Assembly (NCBI RefSeq): GCF_000403845.2
Contig: NZ_KE159567.1
Span: forward strand, 1,000,911-1,064,910
From: Eubacterium sp. 14-2
GTDB taxonomy: Bacteria > Bacillota > Clostridia > Lachnospirales > Lachnospiraceae
Length of the DNA stretch: 64,000 nucleotides
Direction of reading: 5' to 3'
This document shows positions 27,834-36,110 of the stretch, piece by piece (position 1 is the first letter of the stretch; every line of letters begins with the position of its first letter). The notes under the pieces were generated by a model. It was given only the letters and a program-made list of their open reading frames with translations. It was not told where the DNA came from and ran no database searches. The position numbers were made by a program, and so were the translations under genes.

Positions 27834-29506
27834 GTATGGATGGAAAACACACAGGCCCGGCAGGGCATTTGCAGCAGGAAGCAGGAGATATGGGCGTATA
27901 TATGTCCGGGGTTGAAATTTTAAATAACATGGGGTGCGGAATCTGCGTTTGCTCCACAGAAGAAAAACTGCTGTTTGCCAATGAAAAGTTCTGCGGATTT
28001 TTCGGAGGCAGGCTGGACGGAAAAACCGTGAAGCTGCTGCTGGCTCAGGCCCTGGACAAAGAACAGCAGGAAAGCAGCGGTGAACTGTACATAGAGGAAG
28101 ATGACCGCTGGTTTGATGTGCATCGGCGGGAAATCCGGTGGGTGGATCAGAAACTGGTGGATTTGTATACGGTATACGATATTACCGAGACAAAGCGGTA
28201 TCAGCAGAAGATTGAAAAGCAGGCAAATAATGATTTCCTCACAGGACTGTACAACAGAATGCGCTGTGAAAAGGACCTGGAAGCCCAGATAAGCCTGACC
28301 AGGGAAAACGGTGGGGAAGGCGCCCTGATGTATATGGATCTGGACGATTTCAAACACATCAACGACGGTCTGGGACACCAGTACGGAGATGTGCTGCTGC
28401 GGGCAATTTCCCATAGCCTGCAGCGGATTTCCGGTATCGAAAGCACCTGTTACCGCATGGGCGGCGATGAATTTATTATTATTGTTACAGATAAAAAATT
28501 TTCCATGCTGGACAGGATTCTGGAAGATATCCGGGAGATTTTTGAGAAACCCTGGTTTTTGAAGGGAGCCGATTACTACTGTACCATGAGTATGGGAATC
28601 GCCCGGTTTCCGTCGGATGGAGATACGGTACAGGAGTTGATTAAGAAAGCGGATCTGGCGCTGCTTGAGGCAAAAAAAGCAGGAAAGAACCGCTATGAAT
28701 TTTATAATGAAGAGGCGGACGGTGTTTCTTTCAAGCGTCTGGATCTGGAAAAGAATATGAGGAACGCCACCATGAATGCCTGCCATGAATTCGAGGTGTT
28801 TTACCAGCCCATTGTGGACGTGTCGAAGCCGGGCAATCCCTGTATGGGAGCGGAAGCGCTGATACGCTGGAACTGTGAAAAGCTGGGATTTATTTCTCCG
28901 GCGGAATTTATTCCTCTGGCAGAATATCTTGGGCTGATTAACCCCATTGGAGATCATGTGCTGCTGCAGGCCTGCCATCACTGTAAAAAGTGGAATGACG
29001 CCGGCCATCCGGAATATAAAGTCAATGTCAATCTGTCTGTGGTACAGCTTCTGAGAAACGATATGGTGGATCGGGTGCGGGAGGTACTGGAGGAAACAGG
29101 ACTGAATCCCGCCAATCTCACACTGGAAGTAACGGAAAGCCTTGCGATTAATGATATGACCAGAATGAAAACCATTCTGAAGCAGATTAAGGAGCTTGGG
29201 GTGCGGGTGGCGCTGGACGATTTCGGCACAGGCTACAGTTCCCTGAACCATATACGGGAAATGCCCGTGGATGTGATAAAAATAGACCGCTGTTTTATCG
29301 AAGATCTTGGAAGAGATGAGTTTGCCGATGCTTTTGTGCGGATTGTCTGCGAGCTTGCCGCAGTGATTGGCATGAATGTGTGTGTGGAAGGAGTGGAATA
29401 CCAGCGACAGTATGAAATTCTGAAAAACATGCAGATACAGATGATACAGGGATTTTACTTTGACAAGCCTATGCGTTCGGAAGAATTTGAAAAAAAATAT
29501 GTATAA
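27830..29506 (+). CDS. PAS-GGDEF-EAL c-di-GMP protein
   Basis: 558 residues with no membrane helix. A PAS-like sensor spans about 28-125. GGDEF (about 130-295) has an intact GGDEF at 211-215 and no clear RxxD inhibitory site upstream. EAL (about 305-550) has EAL at 342-344, NVNLSVVQL, EVTES, DDFGTGYSSL and IKIDR. Both making and breaking of c-di-GMP are possible. Its start overlaps the methyltransferase stop. It is the second EAL protein of the window, and unlike the first its cyclase motif is intact. Confidence 0.92.
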   Translation: MSMDGKHTGPAGHLQQEAGDMGVYMSGVEILNNMGCGICVCSTEEKLLFANEKFCGFFGGRLDGKTVKLLLAQALDKEQQESSGELYIEEDDRWFDVHRREIRWVDQKLVDLYTVYDITETKRYQQKIEKQANNDFLTGLYNRMRCEKDLEAQISLTRENGGEGALMYMDLDDFKHINDGLGHQYGDVLLRAISHSLQRISGIESTCYRMGGDEFIIIVTDKKFSMLDRILEDIREIFEKPWFLKGADYYCTMSMGIARFPSDGDTVQELIKKADLALLEAKKAGKNRYEFYNEEADGVSFKRLDLEKNMRNATMNACHEFEVFYQPIVDVSKPGNPCMGAEALIRWNCEKLGFISPAEFIPLAEYLGLINPIGDHVLLQACHHCKKWNDAGHPEYKVNVNLSVVQLLRNDMVDRVREVLEETGLNPANLTLEVTESLAINDMTRMKTILKQIKELGVRVALDDFGTGYSSLNHIREMPVDVIKIDRCFIEDLGRDEFADAFVRIVCELAAVIGMNVCVEGVEYQRQYEILKNMQIQMIQGFYFDKPMRSEEFEKKYV

Positions 29507-29521
29507 AACAGGAAAATACCC

Positions 29522-29550
29522 TTGACATTTTCGACGAAATTTGTTACTAT
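29522..29550 (+). promoter_or_regulatory. tRNA-Leu promoter
   Basis: TTGACA at 29522-29527, a 17-bp spacer and TACTAT at 29545-29550, 18 bp before the tRNA. Confidence 0.8.
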
Positions 29551-29568
29551 ATATGGGTCGTCGGAAAT

Positions 29569-29652
29569 GCGGAAGTGCTGGAATTGGCAGACAGGCAAGA
29601 CTAAGGATCTTGTGGGTGTATGCTCGTGTGGGTTCAAGTCCCATCTTCCGCA
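29569..29652 (+). tRNA. tRNA-Leu (anticodon AAG)
   Basis: Acceptor GCGGAAG (29569-29575) pairs with CTTCCGC (29645-29651), discriminator A. Anticodon stem CAAGA/TCTTG encloses CTAAGGA, giving anticodon AAG. A long class II variable arm and the TTCAAGT T-loop are present. CCA is not encoded. Accessory DNA begins just downstream, but no second copy of its 3' end was found in the window. Confidence 0.9.
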
Positions 29653-29666
29653 TTGGTTAAAAGTAT

Positions 29667-29700
29667 GGGAAACCTTGATTTTATCAGGTTTCCCTGTTTT
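29667..29700 (+). terminator. terminator of tRNA-Leu
   Basis: GGGAAACCT (29667-29675) pairs with AGGTTTCCC (29686-29694), followed by TGTTTTTG. Confidence 0.88.
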
Positions 29701-29722
29701 TGTGTGAGGAGATATTCTATAG

Positions 29723-30037
29723 TTATTTAAAAATCATCATGTGATTGTCGCTGAAGAAAATGGGGAAATCGTATCTTCCTGTGTCTGCGTCATCATTCCC
29801 AACCCGACGCACAACCAGCAGCCGTATGCTTTTATTGAAAATGTGATAACTGATGAAAAGTTCAGAAAAAGAGGACTGGCAACGCAGTGCTTAGATTACG
29901 CAAAAGAGATTGCCATAAAAGAAAACTGCTATAAAATGATGTTGCTCACAGGCTTTGAGAAAAAAAGTACATTGGATTTTTACAGAAAGGCAGGGTACAA
30001 CAGTGACGATAAAACAGCATTTATTCAATGGATATAG
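29723..30037 (+). pseudogene. 5'-truncated GNAT acetyltransferase
   Basis: The frame opens after a TAG at 29720-29722 and encodes the C-terminal two thirds of a GNAT domain: a VIVAEENGEIVSS strand pair, then IENVITDEKFRKRGLATQ (acetyl-CoA loop) and LDFYRKAGY. The usual first 40-50 residues are missing and no ribosome site precedes the GTG at 29741. It is therefore a gene remnant cut off at the tRNA side, marking the start of the accessory region. Confidence 0.72.
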
Positions 30038-30154
30038 CATGGCAGGGGAAACGACGTGACTTTTATTTCGCAAAGCAAAACCTGAATCGGGCAAAAATAT
30101 TTTAACGGTAACAGACCGGGATGAATTAAGGATAAAAATGGAGGGATAACTAAA

Positions 30155-30583
30155 ATGACAGAAGTAAAATTTTATGAACGCATAGAGGACGAATTGCTTA
30201 AATTTGCAGTAATAATATCCAAAACGCAGAATAAGTACATTTTTTGCAAACATAAAGACAGAGATACATGGGAAGTACCCGGAGGTCATCGGGAGAGTCA
30301 GGAAAATATAATAGATACAGCAAAACGGGAATTGTATGAGGAAACAGGCGCTTTGGAATTTGATATGGAACCTGTCTGCGTATATTCCGTTACAGCACAT
30401 GATAATCTGCACCAGGGAGATGAATCTTTTGGGATGTTGTTCTTTGCCAATATCAAATGTTTTGAAACAGAGTTACATAGTGAAATTGAGAAAATCACCA
30501 TAATGGACGGATTGCCGGAAAGATGGACATATCCTGATATCCAACCGCATTTGATTAGCGAAGCAAAGAGGCGGGGCTATTAA
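30155..30583 (+). CDS. Nudix hydrolase
   Basis: 142 residues. A complete Nudix box starts GGHRESQENIIDTAKREL and ends YEETGA, around residues 43-66, with the metal-binding REXXEE core intact. Such small proteins hydrolyse nucleoside diphosphate derivatives; the substrate is not evident. GGAGGG lies about 12 bp before ATG 30155. It lies in the accessory stretch between the truncated acetyltransferase and tnpV. Confidence 0.88.
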   Translation: MTEVKFYERIEDELLKFAVIISKTQNKYIFCKHKDRDTWEVPGGHRESQENIIDTAKRELYEETGALEFDMEPVCVYSVTAHDNLHQGDESFGMLFFANIKCFETELHSEIEKITIMDGLPERWTYPDIQPHLISEAKRRGY

Positions 30584-30894
30584 TAAAATATAACAGCTAA
30601 TGTTTAACAGAAAAATCATCAAATCACAATCGGAATTTGAAAACCATAAAATTATGAGTGATTATTGCTCTCCATAGGTTATCAATAAAATCCTCCAAAA
30701 GCCTTGAAAATAAAGGGTTTATCGCAATGTGTTCGCCTTATCCCTTTATATGATTTCACACAAGTTTACTCTTTCCCTGACTGCTTATAAGGGCAAAATC
30801 AAGGGCAAGAAAATCTCATAATAAGATATAACAAAGTGTGGCAATCGGGGAAATGTGATGTATGTGCGAATATATTATAACGGAGGATTTTTTA
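30584..30894. other. AT-rich gap without a clear gene
   Basis: About 310 bp of AT-rich DNA. Short coding-like fragments appear on the + strand but none has a ribosome site or a recognisable family. It may hold a boundary of the transposon-like or IME segment that carries tnpV. Confidence 0.4.
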
Positions 30895-31221
30895 ATGGAT
30901 AAGTACATTTATGATGAAAGCAATGGTCTTTGGTATGAACTACAAGGAGATTATTATATTCCTTGTCTTACTTTACCAACCGAAAAAGAATACAAGCCTA
31001 TCGGTTTATGGGGGCAGCGACACAAGCGATATTTACAGGAACATAAGAGGGCGCTTTACGCCACGCTACTCACAAGTGGCAAGTTGAATGATTATCTTGC
31101 GGATGTCGATAAACAGGCGGAGAAACGCTTTGAAAGACTTGTAGAACAGATGAAGCAGGCACAGGGTATCACAGAACGCCTAAAGGCGAAAAATGCCTTA
31201 GAATGGGTTCAAAAAATCTAA
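30895..31221 (+). CDS. tnpV: TnpV-like transposon protein
   Basis: 108 residues. MDKYIYDESNGLWYELQGDY and PIGLWGQRHKRYL match the TnpV proteins found in Tn4451-type mobilizable transposons; function is not established. GGAGG at 30882-30886 supports ATG 30895. The protein stops right after ALEWVQKI, somewhat earlier than longer relatives, and the stop codon lies inside the first of a series of AATCCAAACTTTT repeats. Confidence 0.75.
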   Translation: MDKYIYDESNGLWYELQGDYYIPCLTLPTEKEYKPIGLWGQRHKRYLQEHKRALYATLLTSGKLNDYLADVDKQAEKRFERLVEQMKQAQGITERLKAKNALEWVQKI

Positions 31222-31508
31222 ACTTTTGGATTTGGCCTAAAATCCAAACTTAGGAGAAATCCAAACTTTTCTGAAAATGGCTTGATAATAGGGGATTCTT
31301 GTAGAAAAAAGTTTGGATTTCATTTCGCCAAATGCAATGCTCCAATTATGACAAAATGAGAAAAACACTGTTATTTAGCTCTGTTCCAACTAATTTATTT
31401 CCATTTTTGACAAAAGAAAGCCAAAACAAAATCCAAACTTTTTTGTCAGAAAACGCCTTAAATAAAGGATTTACAGAAGAAAGTTTGGATTTCTCAAAAG
31501 TTGGGATT
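31215..31508. repeat. iteron-like cluster of AATCCAAACTTTT
   Basis: Seven copies of a 13-bp motif in 294 bp. + strand: 31215-31227 (1 mismatch), 31241-31251 (partial), 31258-31270, 31430-31442. - strand: 31307-31319, 31479-31491 (1 mismatch), 31496-31508 (1 mismatch). The interval 31222-31640 has no convincing gene; an open frame at 31332-31577 is built partly from the repeats. Possible protein-binding array (replication, transfer or recombination). Confidence 0.7.
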
Positions 31509-31641
31509 TTTGGACAAATGAATAACATTTGGGCTTGTGCTATGGAGATTGTGGAGAGGGAAATTATATTCGTATAAGTAGACAAGGCGGCAGGGAGTAA
31601 ATTCTCTGTCGCTTATTTTTACTATATTTTCGTTACGAAAC

Positions 31642-31685
31642 TTGACAAAAATCTCTCTTTTTATTATAATTTATGTTATATAACA
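31642..31685 (+). promoter_or_regulatory. consensus promoter with palindromic operator
   Basis: TTGACA (31642-31647), a 17-bp spacer and TATAAT (31665-31670), then the perfect palindrome TGTTATATAACA at 31674-31685 over the expected transcription start. It is an apt operator for the TetR-type regulator encoded next. Confidence 0.75.
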
Positions 31686-31716
31686 ACAATTATAATATGA
31701 CAGAGAGGTGAAAAAT

Positions 31717-32280
31717 ATGCCACCAAAGGTGAAAATTACAAAAGAGATGATTATAGATGCAGCATTTGAGATAGCACGAAGTGATGGAGCAGAAAATATC
31801 AACGCACGAACTGTATCAAAAAAATTAGGCTGTTCCACTCAACCTGTTATGTATCATTTCAAAACAATAGAGGAATTGAAAAAAAATGTATATATTAAGG
31901 CAGATGAGTATCATTCCGAATATATAACTAATATTCAGAGTGAAAATCCGATGAAAGATATTGGACTGAATTATATACGCTTTGCTGAAACAGAAAAAAA
32001 TTTGTTTCGGTTTCTATTTCAAACAAATGAGTTTATAGGAAAAAATATTTCTGAGTTGATAAATTCTGAAGAATTACAGCCTATTATAGCTATACTGAGT
32101 AAAGAAGTAGAGGTCAATACAGAACAGGCGAAAACCATTTTCCGTTCATTATTCCTGATTGCACATGGATATGCAAGTATGTTTGCAAATAACGAAATGA
32201 CCTATGACGAACAGACGATTATATCTGATTTAGACTTGGTATTTGACGGAACAGTTTATTCATTAAAAGGAGGATTATAA
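31717..32280 (+). CDS. TetR-family regulator
   Basis: 187 residues. The N-terminal HTH spans about 8-52 (MIIDAAFEIARSDG, then KLGCSTQPVMYHFKTIEELK). The C-terminal ligand domain is not assignable. ATG 31717 is used; AGAGG at 31703-31707 gives a good spacing, and GTG 31708 overlaps that site. Its stop shares a base with the ATG of the CPBP protease gene, so the two form one operon controlled by the palindrome at 31674-31685. Confidence 0.85.
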   Translation: MPPKVKITKEMIIDAAFEIARSDGAENINARTVSKKLGCSTQPVMYHFKTIEELKKNVYIKADEYHSEYITNIQSENPMKDIGLNYIRFAETEKNLFRFLFQTNEFIGKNISELINSEELQPIIAILSKEVEVNTEQAKTIFRSLFLIAHGYASMFANNEMTYDEQTIISDLDLVFDGTVYSLKGGL

Positions 32281-33023
32281 TGTATCGTTTATATAAGAAA
32301 AATGAATTAAATTTCTCATTGGTTTGGATTATTTCCTATGTTGTTTTGTTTAGTGTTGCTGACAGCTTTTCTGCTTCGCTTGGCACTGAAAAAATAATTG
32401 CTGCACCCGTTGCTATAGTTTTTACATTGCTTCTTTTAGTTTTTGTGAGTAAACACAACTTAAAAGAAAAATACGGTCTGTGTTCTTTTGATGGAAGCCT
32501 TAGAAATTTCTTATATTTTACTCCGCTACTTCTAATTATGAGTATTAACCTATGGAATGGCGTTACGATGAAGCTGTCTGTTTTAGAAACTGTGTTATAT
32601 ATTTTAAGTATGCTCTGCGTTGGATTCATTGAAGAAATTATTTTTCGTGGATTTCTGTTCAAAGCATTATACAATGACAATGTAAAGTTGGCGATTGTTA
32701 TCTCAAGTGTTACTTTTGGAATTGGACATATTGTAAACTTACTGAACGGAAAAGATTTAATACCTACACTCTTACAAGTTTGTTATGCAATCGCAATAGG
32801 TTTTCTTTTTACAATTATTTTTTACAAAGGAAAGAGCCTTTTACCGTGTATTATTGCACATAGTTTTGTAAATTCTTCGAGCGTTTTTGCTGTTGAAAAT
32901 TCTTCAATGAAGTTTCATATTATTTCAAGTGCAGTATTATGTATTATTAGCTTAAGTTACGCACTGTGGATATTGAAAAAAACAAAACAATTTGATGAAT
33001 ATGAAAATAATGATAGGCGGTGA
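32280..33023 (+). CDS. CPBP-family intramembrane protease
   Basis: 247 residues with about eight hydrophobic helices. The CAAX-protease motifs are EEIIFRG, FGIGH and HSFVN. Bacterial members are linked to peptide processing or self-immunity to bacteriocins. It is co-transcribed with the TetR gene on the mobile element and could protect the host or the element; the substrate is unknown. Confidence 0.85.
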   Translation: MYRLYKKNELNFSLVWIISYVVLFSVADSFSASLGTEKIIAAPVAIVFTLLLLVFVSKHNLKEKYGLCSFDGSLRNFLYFTPLLLIMSINLWNGVTMKLSVLETVLYILSMLCVGFIEEIIFRGFLFKALYNDNVKLAIVISSVTFGIGHIVNLLNGKDLIPTLLQVCYAIAIGFLFTIIFYKGKSLLPCIIAHSFVNSSSVFAVENSSMKFHIISSAVLCIISLSYALWILKKTKQFDEYENNDRR

Positions 33024-33032
33024 TGATATTAT

Positions 33033-33206
33033 ATGCCAACTATTATTTCAGAATGGATATATTGCCCTGTATGCGGCAATAAAACCCGTACTATGATACG
33101 GGAAGATACGGAATTAAAAAACTTTCCTCTCTACTGTCCGAAGTGCAAGAAAGAAACAATCATCAATGTTCAGGATATGAAAATCACGCTTACAGTCAGT
33201 AAATGA
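33033..33206 (+). CDS. small cysteine-rich KTR-type protein
   Basis: 57 residues. Two CxxC pairs, CPVCGNKTR and CPKCKKET, form a zinc ribbon with the KTR signature found on Tn916-like and mobilizable elements. A weak GGTGATGAT precedes ATG 33033. It lies just after the protease gene and points toward the 3' end of the convergent relaxase gene. Function is unknown. Confidence 0.75.
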   Translation: MPTIISEWIYCPVCGNKTRTMIREDTELKNFPLYCPKCKKETIINVQDMKITLTVSK

Positions 33207-33256
33207 TTATGTATGCCGCCGCTACGGGAAACGCCATAACGGCAGTTTTTCAATGC

Positions 33257-34693
33257 CTATCGGCTATCTCTGTCAATGGATTTCTTACGCTGTCTTTGCG
33301 GTAGTCTCTGCTTGTTGCGTTCCTGTATTTCTCGCAGATGTTTTAGCACGCTCTGCCTTTCGGGCGGTCTGCGTTGTTCTTTAGCGGCGGCTGTCGGTTT
33401 CCTGCTGGCTTGGTATTCCCACTCAGCAAGGTCACGGTTGTACTGTTCCACAACGCTTTCCATTTCTCGGAAAGTACGCATAAAAACTTGCACATCGGGA
33501 TAACCGTCCTCTTTGAGCGTATCGGGGATTTTATCCAGCCTGTCGGCAATCTCCGCTTCGGTTTCTTTGATTTTTACCTCCAACGCTTTTCGTTCTTTGC
33601 CTTTGAAAAGCCCCTTTGTATCGGCAAGCTGCTGTTTCAACTGCGGCAGAACTTTATCCTGCAAGTTTTTGATTTCCCTTGCCTTATCCTGTACTTTTAT
33701 CATCAGATTTCTCATATGGTGGAACTCTGCCATATCAATATCAAGCGTAGGCTTGGGCGGCATATCTTTTTCCCGAATAAGGTTTTGCAGAAAATCTTTT
33801 GCCCTTGCCACAATCCCAAGGAACAGATTCGGCAGCCAGCCTTTGCTTTTGATAGATTGGCTTGCTTTTTCGTGTATTTCGGTCTGCTTGACTTCTAAAA
33901 TCTTTGCTTCGGAAATACCTGATAACAACGCCATATCCGCTGTCCTGTTCCATTCCTGCCTTGCGGCGTTATCCGCTTCAATCTCGGCGGCTTTGGGATT
34001 GTTCTTGCCGATTTTCTTTGTAGGGAGATAAACGCTGTTCTTATCAAAGACCTTTAACTGCTGTTCGGGATCGGAGATATGCCGATTGATGAGGCCGGTG
34101 TAAATCTCTTTTACCTCCCGAAGAAAAGGCTCGCTTTTGAATTTATCATCTTTTACAGTAAAGAGGTGGCTTTCGTAAACATCGCCTTTTTTTATGACGG
34201 TGCAGCCTTTTCGTATCTGTCCGTCCTCCCCTGTGATTTCTTTCTTGGTGCGTACCCTTTTTCCCGTTTCATCATAGAACACGCTGCGTGTGGCTATCTT
34301 GATGTCAGGTTCAGGAAGCAGTTTTCTTTCGCTGAAGATAAGGTGGATATGATAGTTCGTCTTGCGTTTGTTGTGGTGGAGGGCTGACACGCACTCCACA
34401 CCATACCGTCTGCGAAACTCCTCCGTAAAATCTTCAAGGACTTCCTGCGGCTCGTATCTTGTATATACTTCAGGCAGGGCGATAATCAATTCCCTTGCTT
34501 CAATACATTTGCCCTCTGTGCCGCTCCGCTTAAATTCCTGCTGGCTTTCCCTTGCAAGGTTACTCCAAAATTCATTGTCGGCGGTGCGGTAGGTGGCATA
34601 GAGATTTTCCTGCCTTGCGTGGCTTGTGATATAGGATATTCTTCCCTTGACATTTGGTAGTTTCGACATTTGTATAAATGAATGTCTTGCCAT
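33257..34693 (-). CDS. mobA: MobA/MobL-family relaxase of the IME
   Basis: 478 residues. The N-terminal relaxase domain starts MARHSFIQMSKLPNVKGRI, followed by a Tyr-containing SYITSHARQENLYATY segment. The HUH metal motif is in NYHIHLIFSER. The C-terminal half is basic and coiled coil. AAGGAG upstream fixes the start at 34693. Proteins of this MOBQ type nick oriT and lead one strand into a recipient through a helper system. A matching IR plus nic-like sequence lies 115-160 bp upstream (34808-34855). Confidence 0.9.
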   Translation of the reverse strand: MARHSFIQMSKLPNVKGRISYITSHARQENLYATYRTADNEFWSNLARESQQEFKRSGTEGKCIEARELIIALPEVYTRYEPQEVLEDFTEEFRRRYGVECVSALHHNKRKTNYHIHLIFSERKLLPEPDIKIATRSVFYDETGKRVRTKKEITGEDGQIRKGCTVIKKGDVYESHLFTVKDDKFKSEPFLREVKEIYTGLINRHISDPEQQLKVFDKNSVYLPTKKIGKNNPKAAEIEADNAARQEWNRTADMALLSGISEAKILEVKQTEIHEKASQSIKSKGWLPNLFLGIVARAKDFLQNLIREKDMPPKPTLDIDMAEFHHMRNLMIKVQDKAREIKNLQDKVLPQLKQQLADTKGLFKGKERKALEVKIKETEAEIADRLDKIPDTLKEDGYPDVQVFMRTFREMESVVEQYNRDLAEWEYQASRKPTAAAKEQRRPPERQSVLKHLREIQERNKQRLPQRQRKKSIDRDSR

Positions 34694-34704
34694 ATACTCC
34701 TTCC

Positions 34705-34912
34705 TCCCGTGACGGGAATACTCTTTTTGCAACCGATAAATCGGTTGCCGCTGTTTCGGCGGCGTAAGCAGACGGACAGCGAAGAAAACAGAGGGCTGTT
34801 TTCTTCTGTATCATAGCGGCGGTGCATTGCCCGAAGCTGTGATACAGTGCCCCCTGCAAGGGCGAAATACCCAGAGTACAAATCGAAGATTTGTGCGAGG
34901 GGTGTATTTCGC
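34705..34912. other. oriT-like region of the IME
   Basis: GTATCATAGC (34808-34817) pairs with GCTGTGATAC (34836-34845), and AGTGCCCCCT follows at once (34846-34855), close to the AAGTGCGCCCT nic core of MOBQ elements such as RSF1010 and pIP501. Further dyads are TCCCGTgACGGGA (34705-34717), GCAACCGATAAATCGGTTGC (34729-34748), and a nested hairpin 34862-34912 with arms GCGAAATAC/GTATTTCGC and inner ACAAATC/GATTTGT. The nick itself is inferred. Confidence 0.6.
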
Positions 34913-34940
34913 TCTCAAACGCCGAGGGCTTGGAGAATGC

Positions 34941-35156
34941 TTATTCTACTTTGCGGACATCGTTTTCATTGAGCAGGTTTCTTCCCTGATTGACGCTCAT
35001 AAATCGCTCTAAAGTATCCCTGCGGATAATCGCTTTTCTGCCGACCTTGAGGACAGGCAACTTGCCCCAGTCTACCAACTTACGCATTGTATTTCTTCCG
35101 ATACCCGTACATTCTGCTGCTTCTTCTATGGTTAAACCCATTTTGATGTTGCTCAT
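34941..35156 (-). CDS. excisionase-like HTH protein
   Basis: 71 residues with a MerR/Xis-type winged helix: LTIEEAAECTGIGRNTMRKL, then LPVLKVGRKAIIRRDTLERF. AAAGGAGG precedes the start at 35156. Tn916 Xis relatives have this form and steer the integrase toward excision. It shares the leftward promoter with the relaxase gene and diverges from the XRE repressor. Confidence 0.85.
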   Translation of the reverse strand: MSNIKMGLTIEEAAECTGIGRNTMRKLVDWGKLPVLKVGRKAIIRRDTLERFMSVNQGRNLLNENDVRKVE

Positions 35157-35182
35157 TTTATCAACCTCCTTTCAAAATACGC

Positions 35183-35313
35183 ATTTTGCAACTATGTATC
35201 TGTAATTATACTTATTTCGCTATCTCTTGTCAACTTGTTTTGCAACTGATTAAGAAATATTTTTGCCTATTATTAAATTTATGGTTGCAAAATAGGTTTT
35301 GCTATGCTATACT
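35183..35313. promoter_or_regulatory. divergent promoters with TTTTGCAAC operators
   Basis: Leftward promoter: TTGACA (35233 to 35228), 17 bp, TATAAT (35210 to 35205). Rightward promoter: TTGCAA (35285-35290), 17 bp, TGC-TATACT (35308-35313). Operator-like TTTTGCAACT copies are at 35183-35193 and 35237-35247, with an inverted GGTTGCAAAAT at 35283-35293. Each promoter has a copy overlapping or beside it, so the XRE product could control the excision/relaxase operon and itself. Confidence 0.72.
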
Positions 35314-35336
35314 ATCAGCAATAGGAGGTGAAAACC

Positions 35337-36023
35337 TTGAAAAAAGAAATTACATTCACCGCAAAACAGGTCGGTGAACGAGTGAAAGAACGCCGAACAG
35401 AATTAAACTTAACAATGCCCGAACTTGGTAAGCGTGTCGGGGTAAACAAATCTACCATTCAGAGATATGAAGCGGACGGAGTAGACCCGAAGCGTACAAT
35501 GATTATCAACGGGCTGGCAGAAGCACTCCTGACCACTCCCGAATGGCTGACAGGTCTTTCCGAAGATAAGGAATACGACAGCCGCACTTTATGTGAAAGG
35601 GATATGGAGGAACATATCAAAAAATATCTTGATACGGTTTCTTCTGTGGTAAAGGGAGAACCGCACCAACAACTGCTCACGACATTCCTCGGAAAGATGA
35701 TTGACCTCTATACGGTTATGACTTATCACTTTGCAGACGCTATGGCTGAGGTTGACCGTGTAGCGGAGGACGAGGGCTTAAAGCAGTCCTTACGCCGCTA
35801 TGCGATTGAGTCAGGGGCAATTATGGAAAGGGTTTACCGTAAAGAAATGGAACTTCCTATCGAGGATATGAAGCAGTTTTTAGATGGGATTTTACATATC
35901 TACGATGAGGGACACACCGCTGTAAAGATGGGCGACCTGTTCGGGATAGCGACAGCAGCCGAAGAAAGGGTTGCTGAAAAAGAAAAATTCCGTGGCTCTT
36001 TGACAAGTGAAAACGATGACTGA
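35337..36023 (+). CDS. XRE-family repressor of the IME
   Basis: 228 residues from TTG 35337, which has AGGAGG at 35323-35328; GTG 35328 overlaps that site. HTH at about 7-65 (RVKERRTELNLTMPELGKRVG, shifted by KSTIQRYE). The C-terminal 150 residues are helical with no known domain. It is 88 bp upstream of the integrase and faces the excisionase operon. The dyad-rich region between them is its likely binding site. Confidence 0.83.
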   Translation: MKKEITFTAKQVGERVKERRTELNLTMPELGKRVGVNKSTIQRYEADGVDPKRTMIINGLAEALLTTPEWLTGLSEDKEYDSRTLCERDMEEHIKKYLDTVSSVVKGEPHQQLLTTFLGKMIDLYTVMTYHFADAMAEVDRVAEDEGLKQSLRRYAIESGAIMERVYRKEMELPIEDMKQFLDGILHIYDEGHTAVKMGDLFGIATAAEERVAEKEKFRGSLTSENDD

Positions 36024-36110
36024 CACTCATCGGCATAAGTAGCCTTATTGCTTTACGCACACCATATGTCACAGTTCCGATTGCCACGGATAGAAAGGGG
36101 AAATTTATCT

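Noticed and set aside
27920-29653. 577-codon antisense open frame opposite the PAS-GGDEF-EAL gene
   Set aside because: Sense strand encodes complete conserved domains; the antisense frame has no family similarity and runs across the tRNA.
29741-30037. Intact GNAT acetyltransferase starting at GTG 29741
   Set aside because: Lacks the first part of the domain and a ribosome site; treated as a remnant.
31332-31577. 81-codon open frame after tnpV
   Set aside because: No ribosome site, no recognisable domain, and it is built partly from the AATCCAAACTTTT repeats read in sense.
33207-33256. Bidirectional terminator between the KTR and relaxase genes
   Set aside because: TGCCG/CGGCA with a following TTTTT is suggestive, but the stem is only 5 bp, too weak to call.
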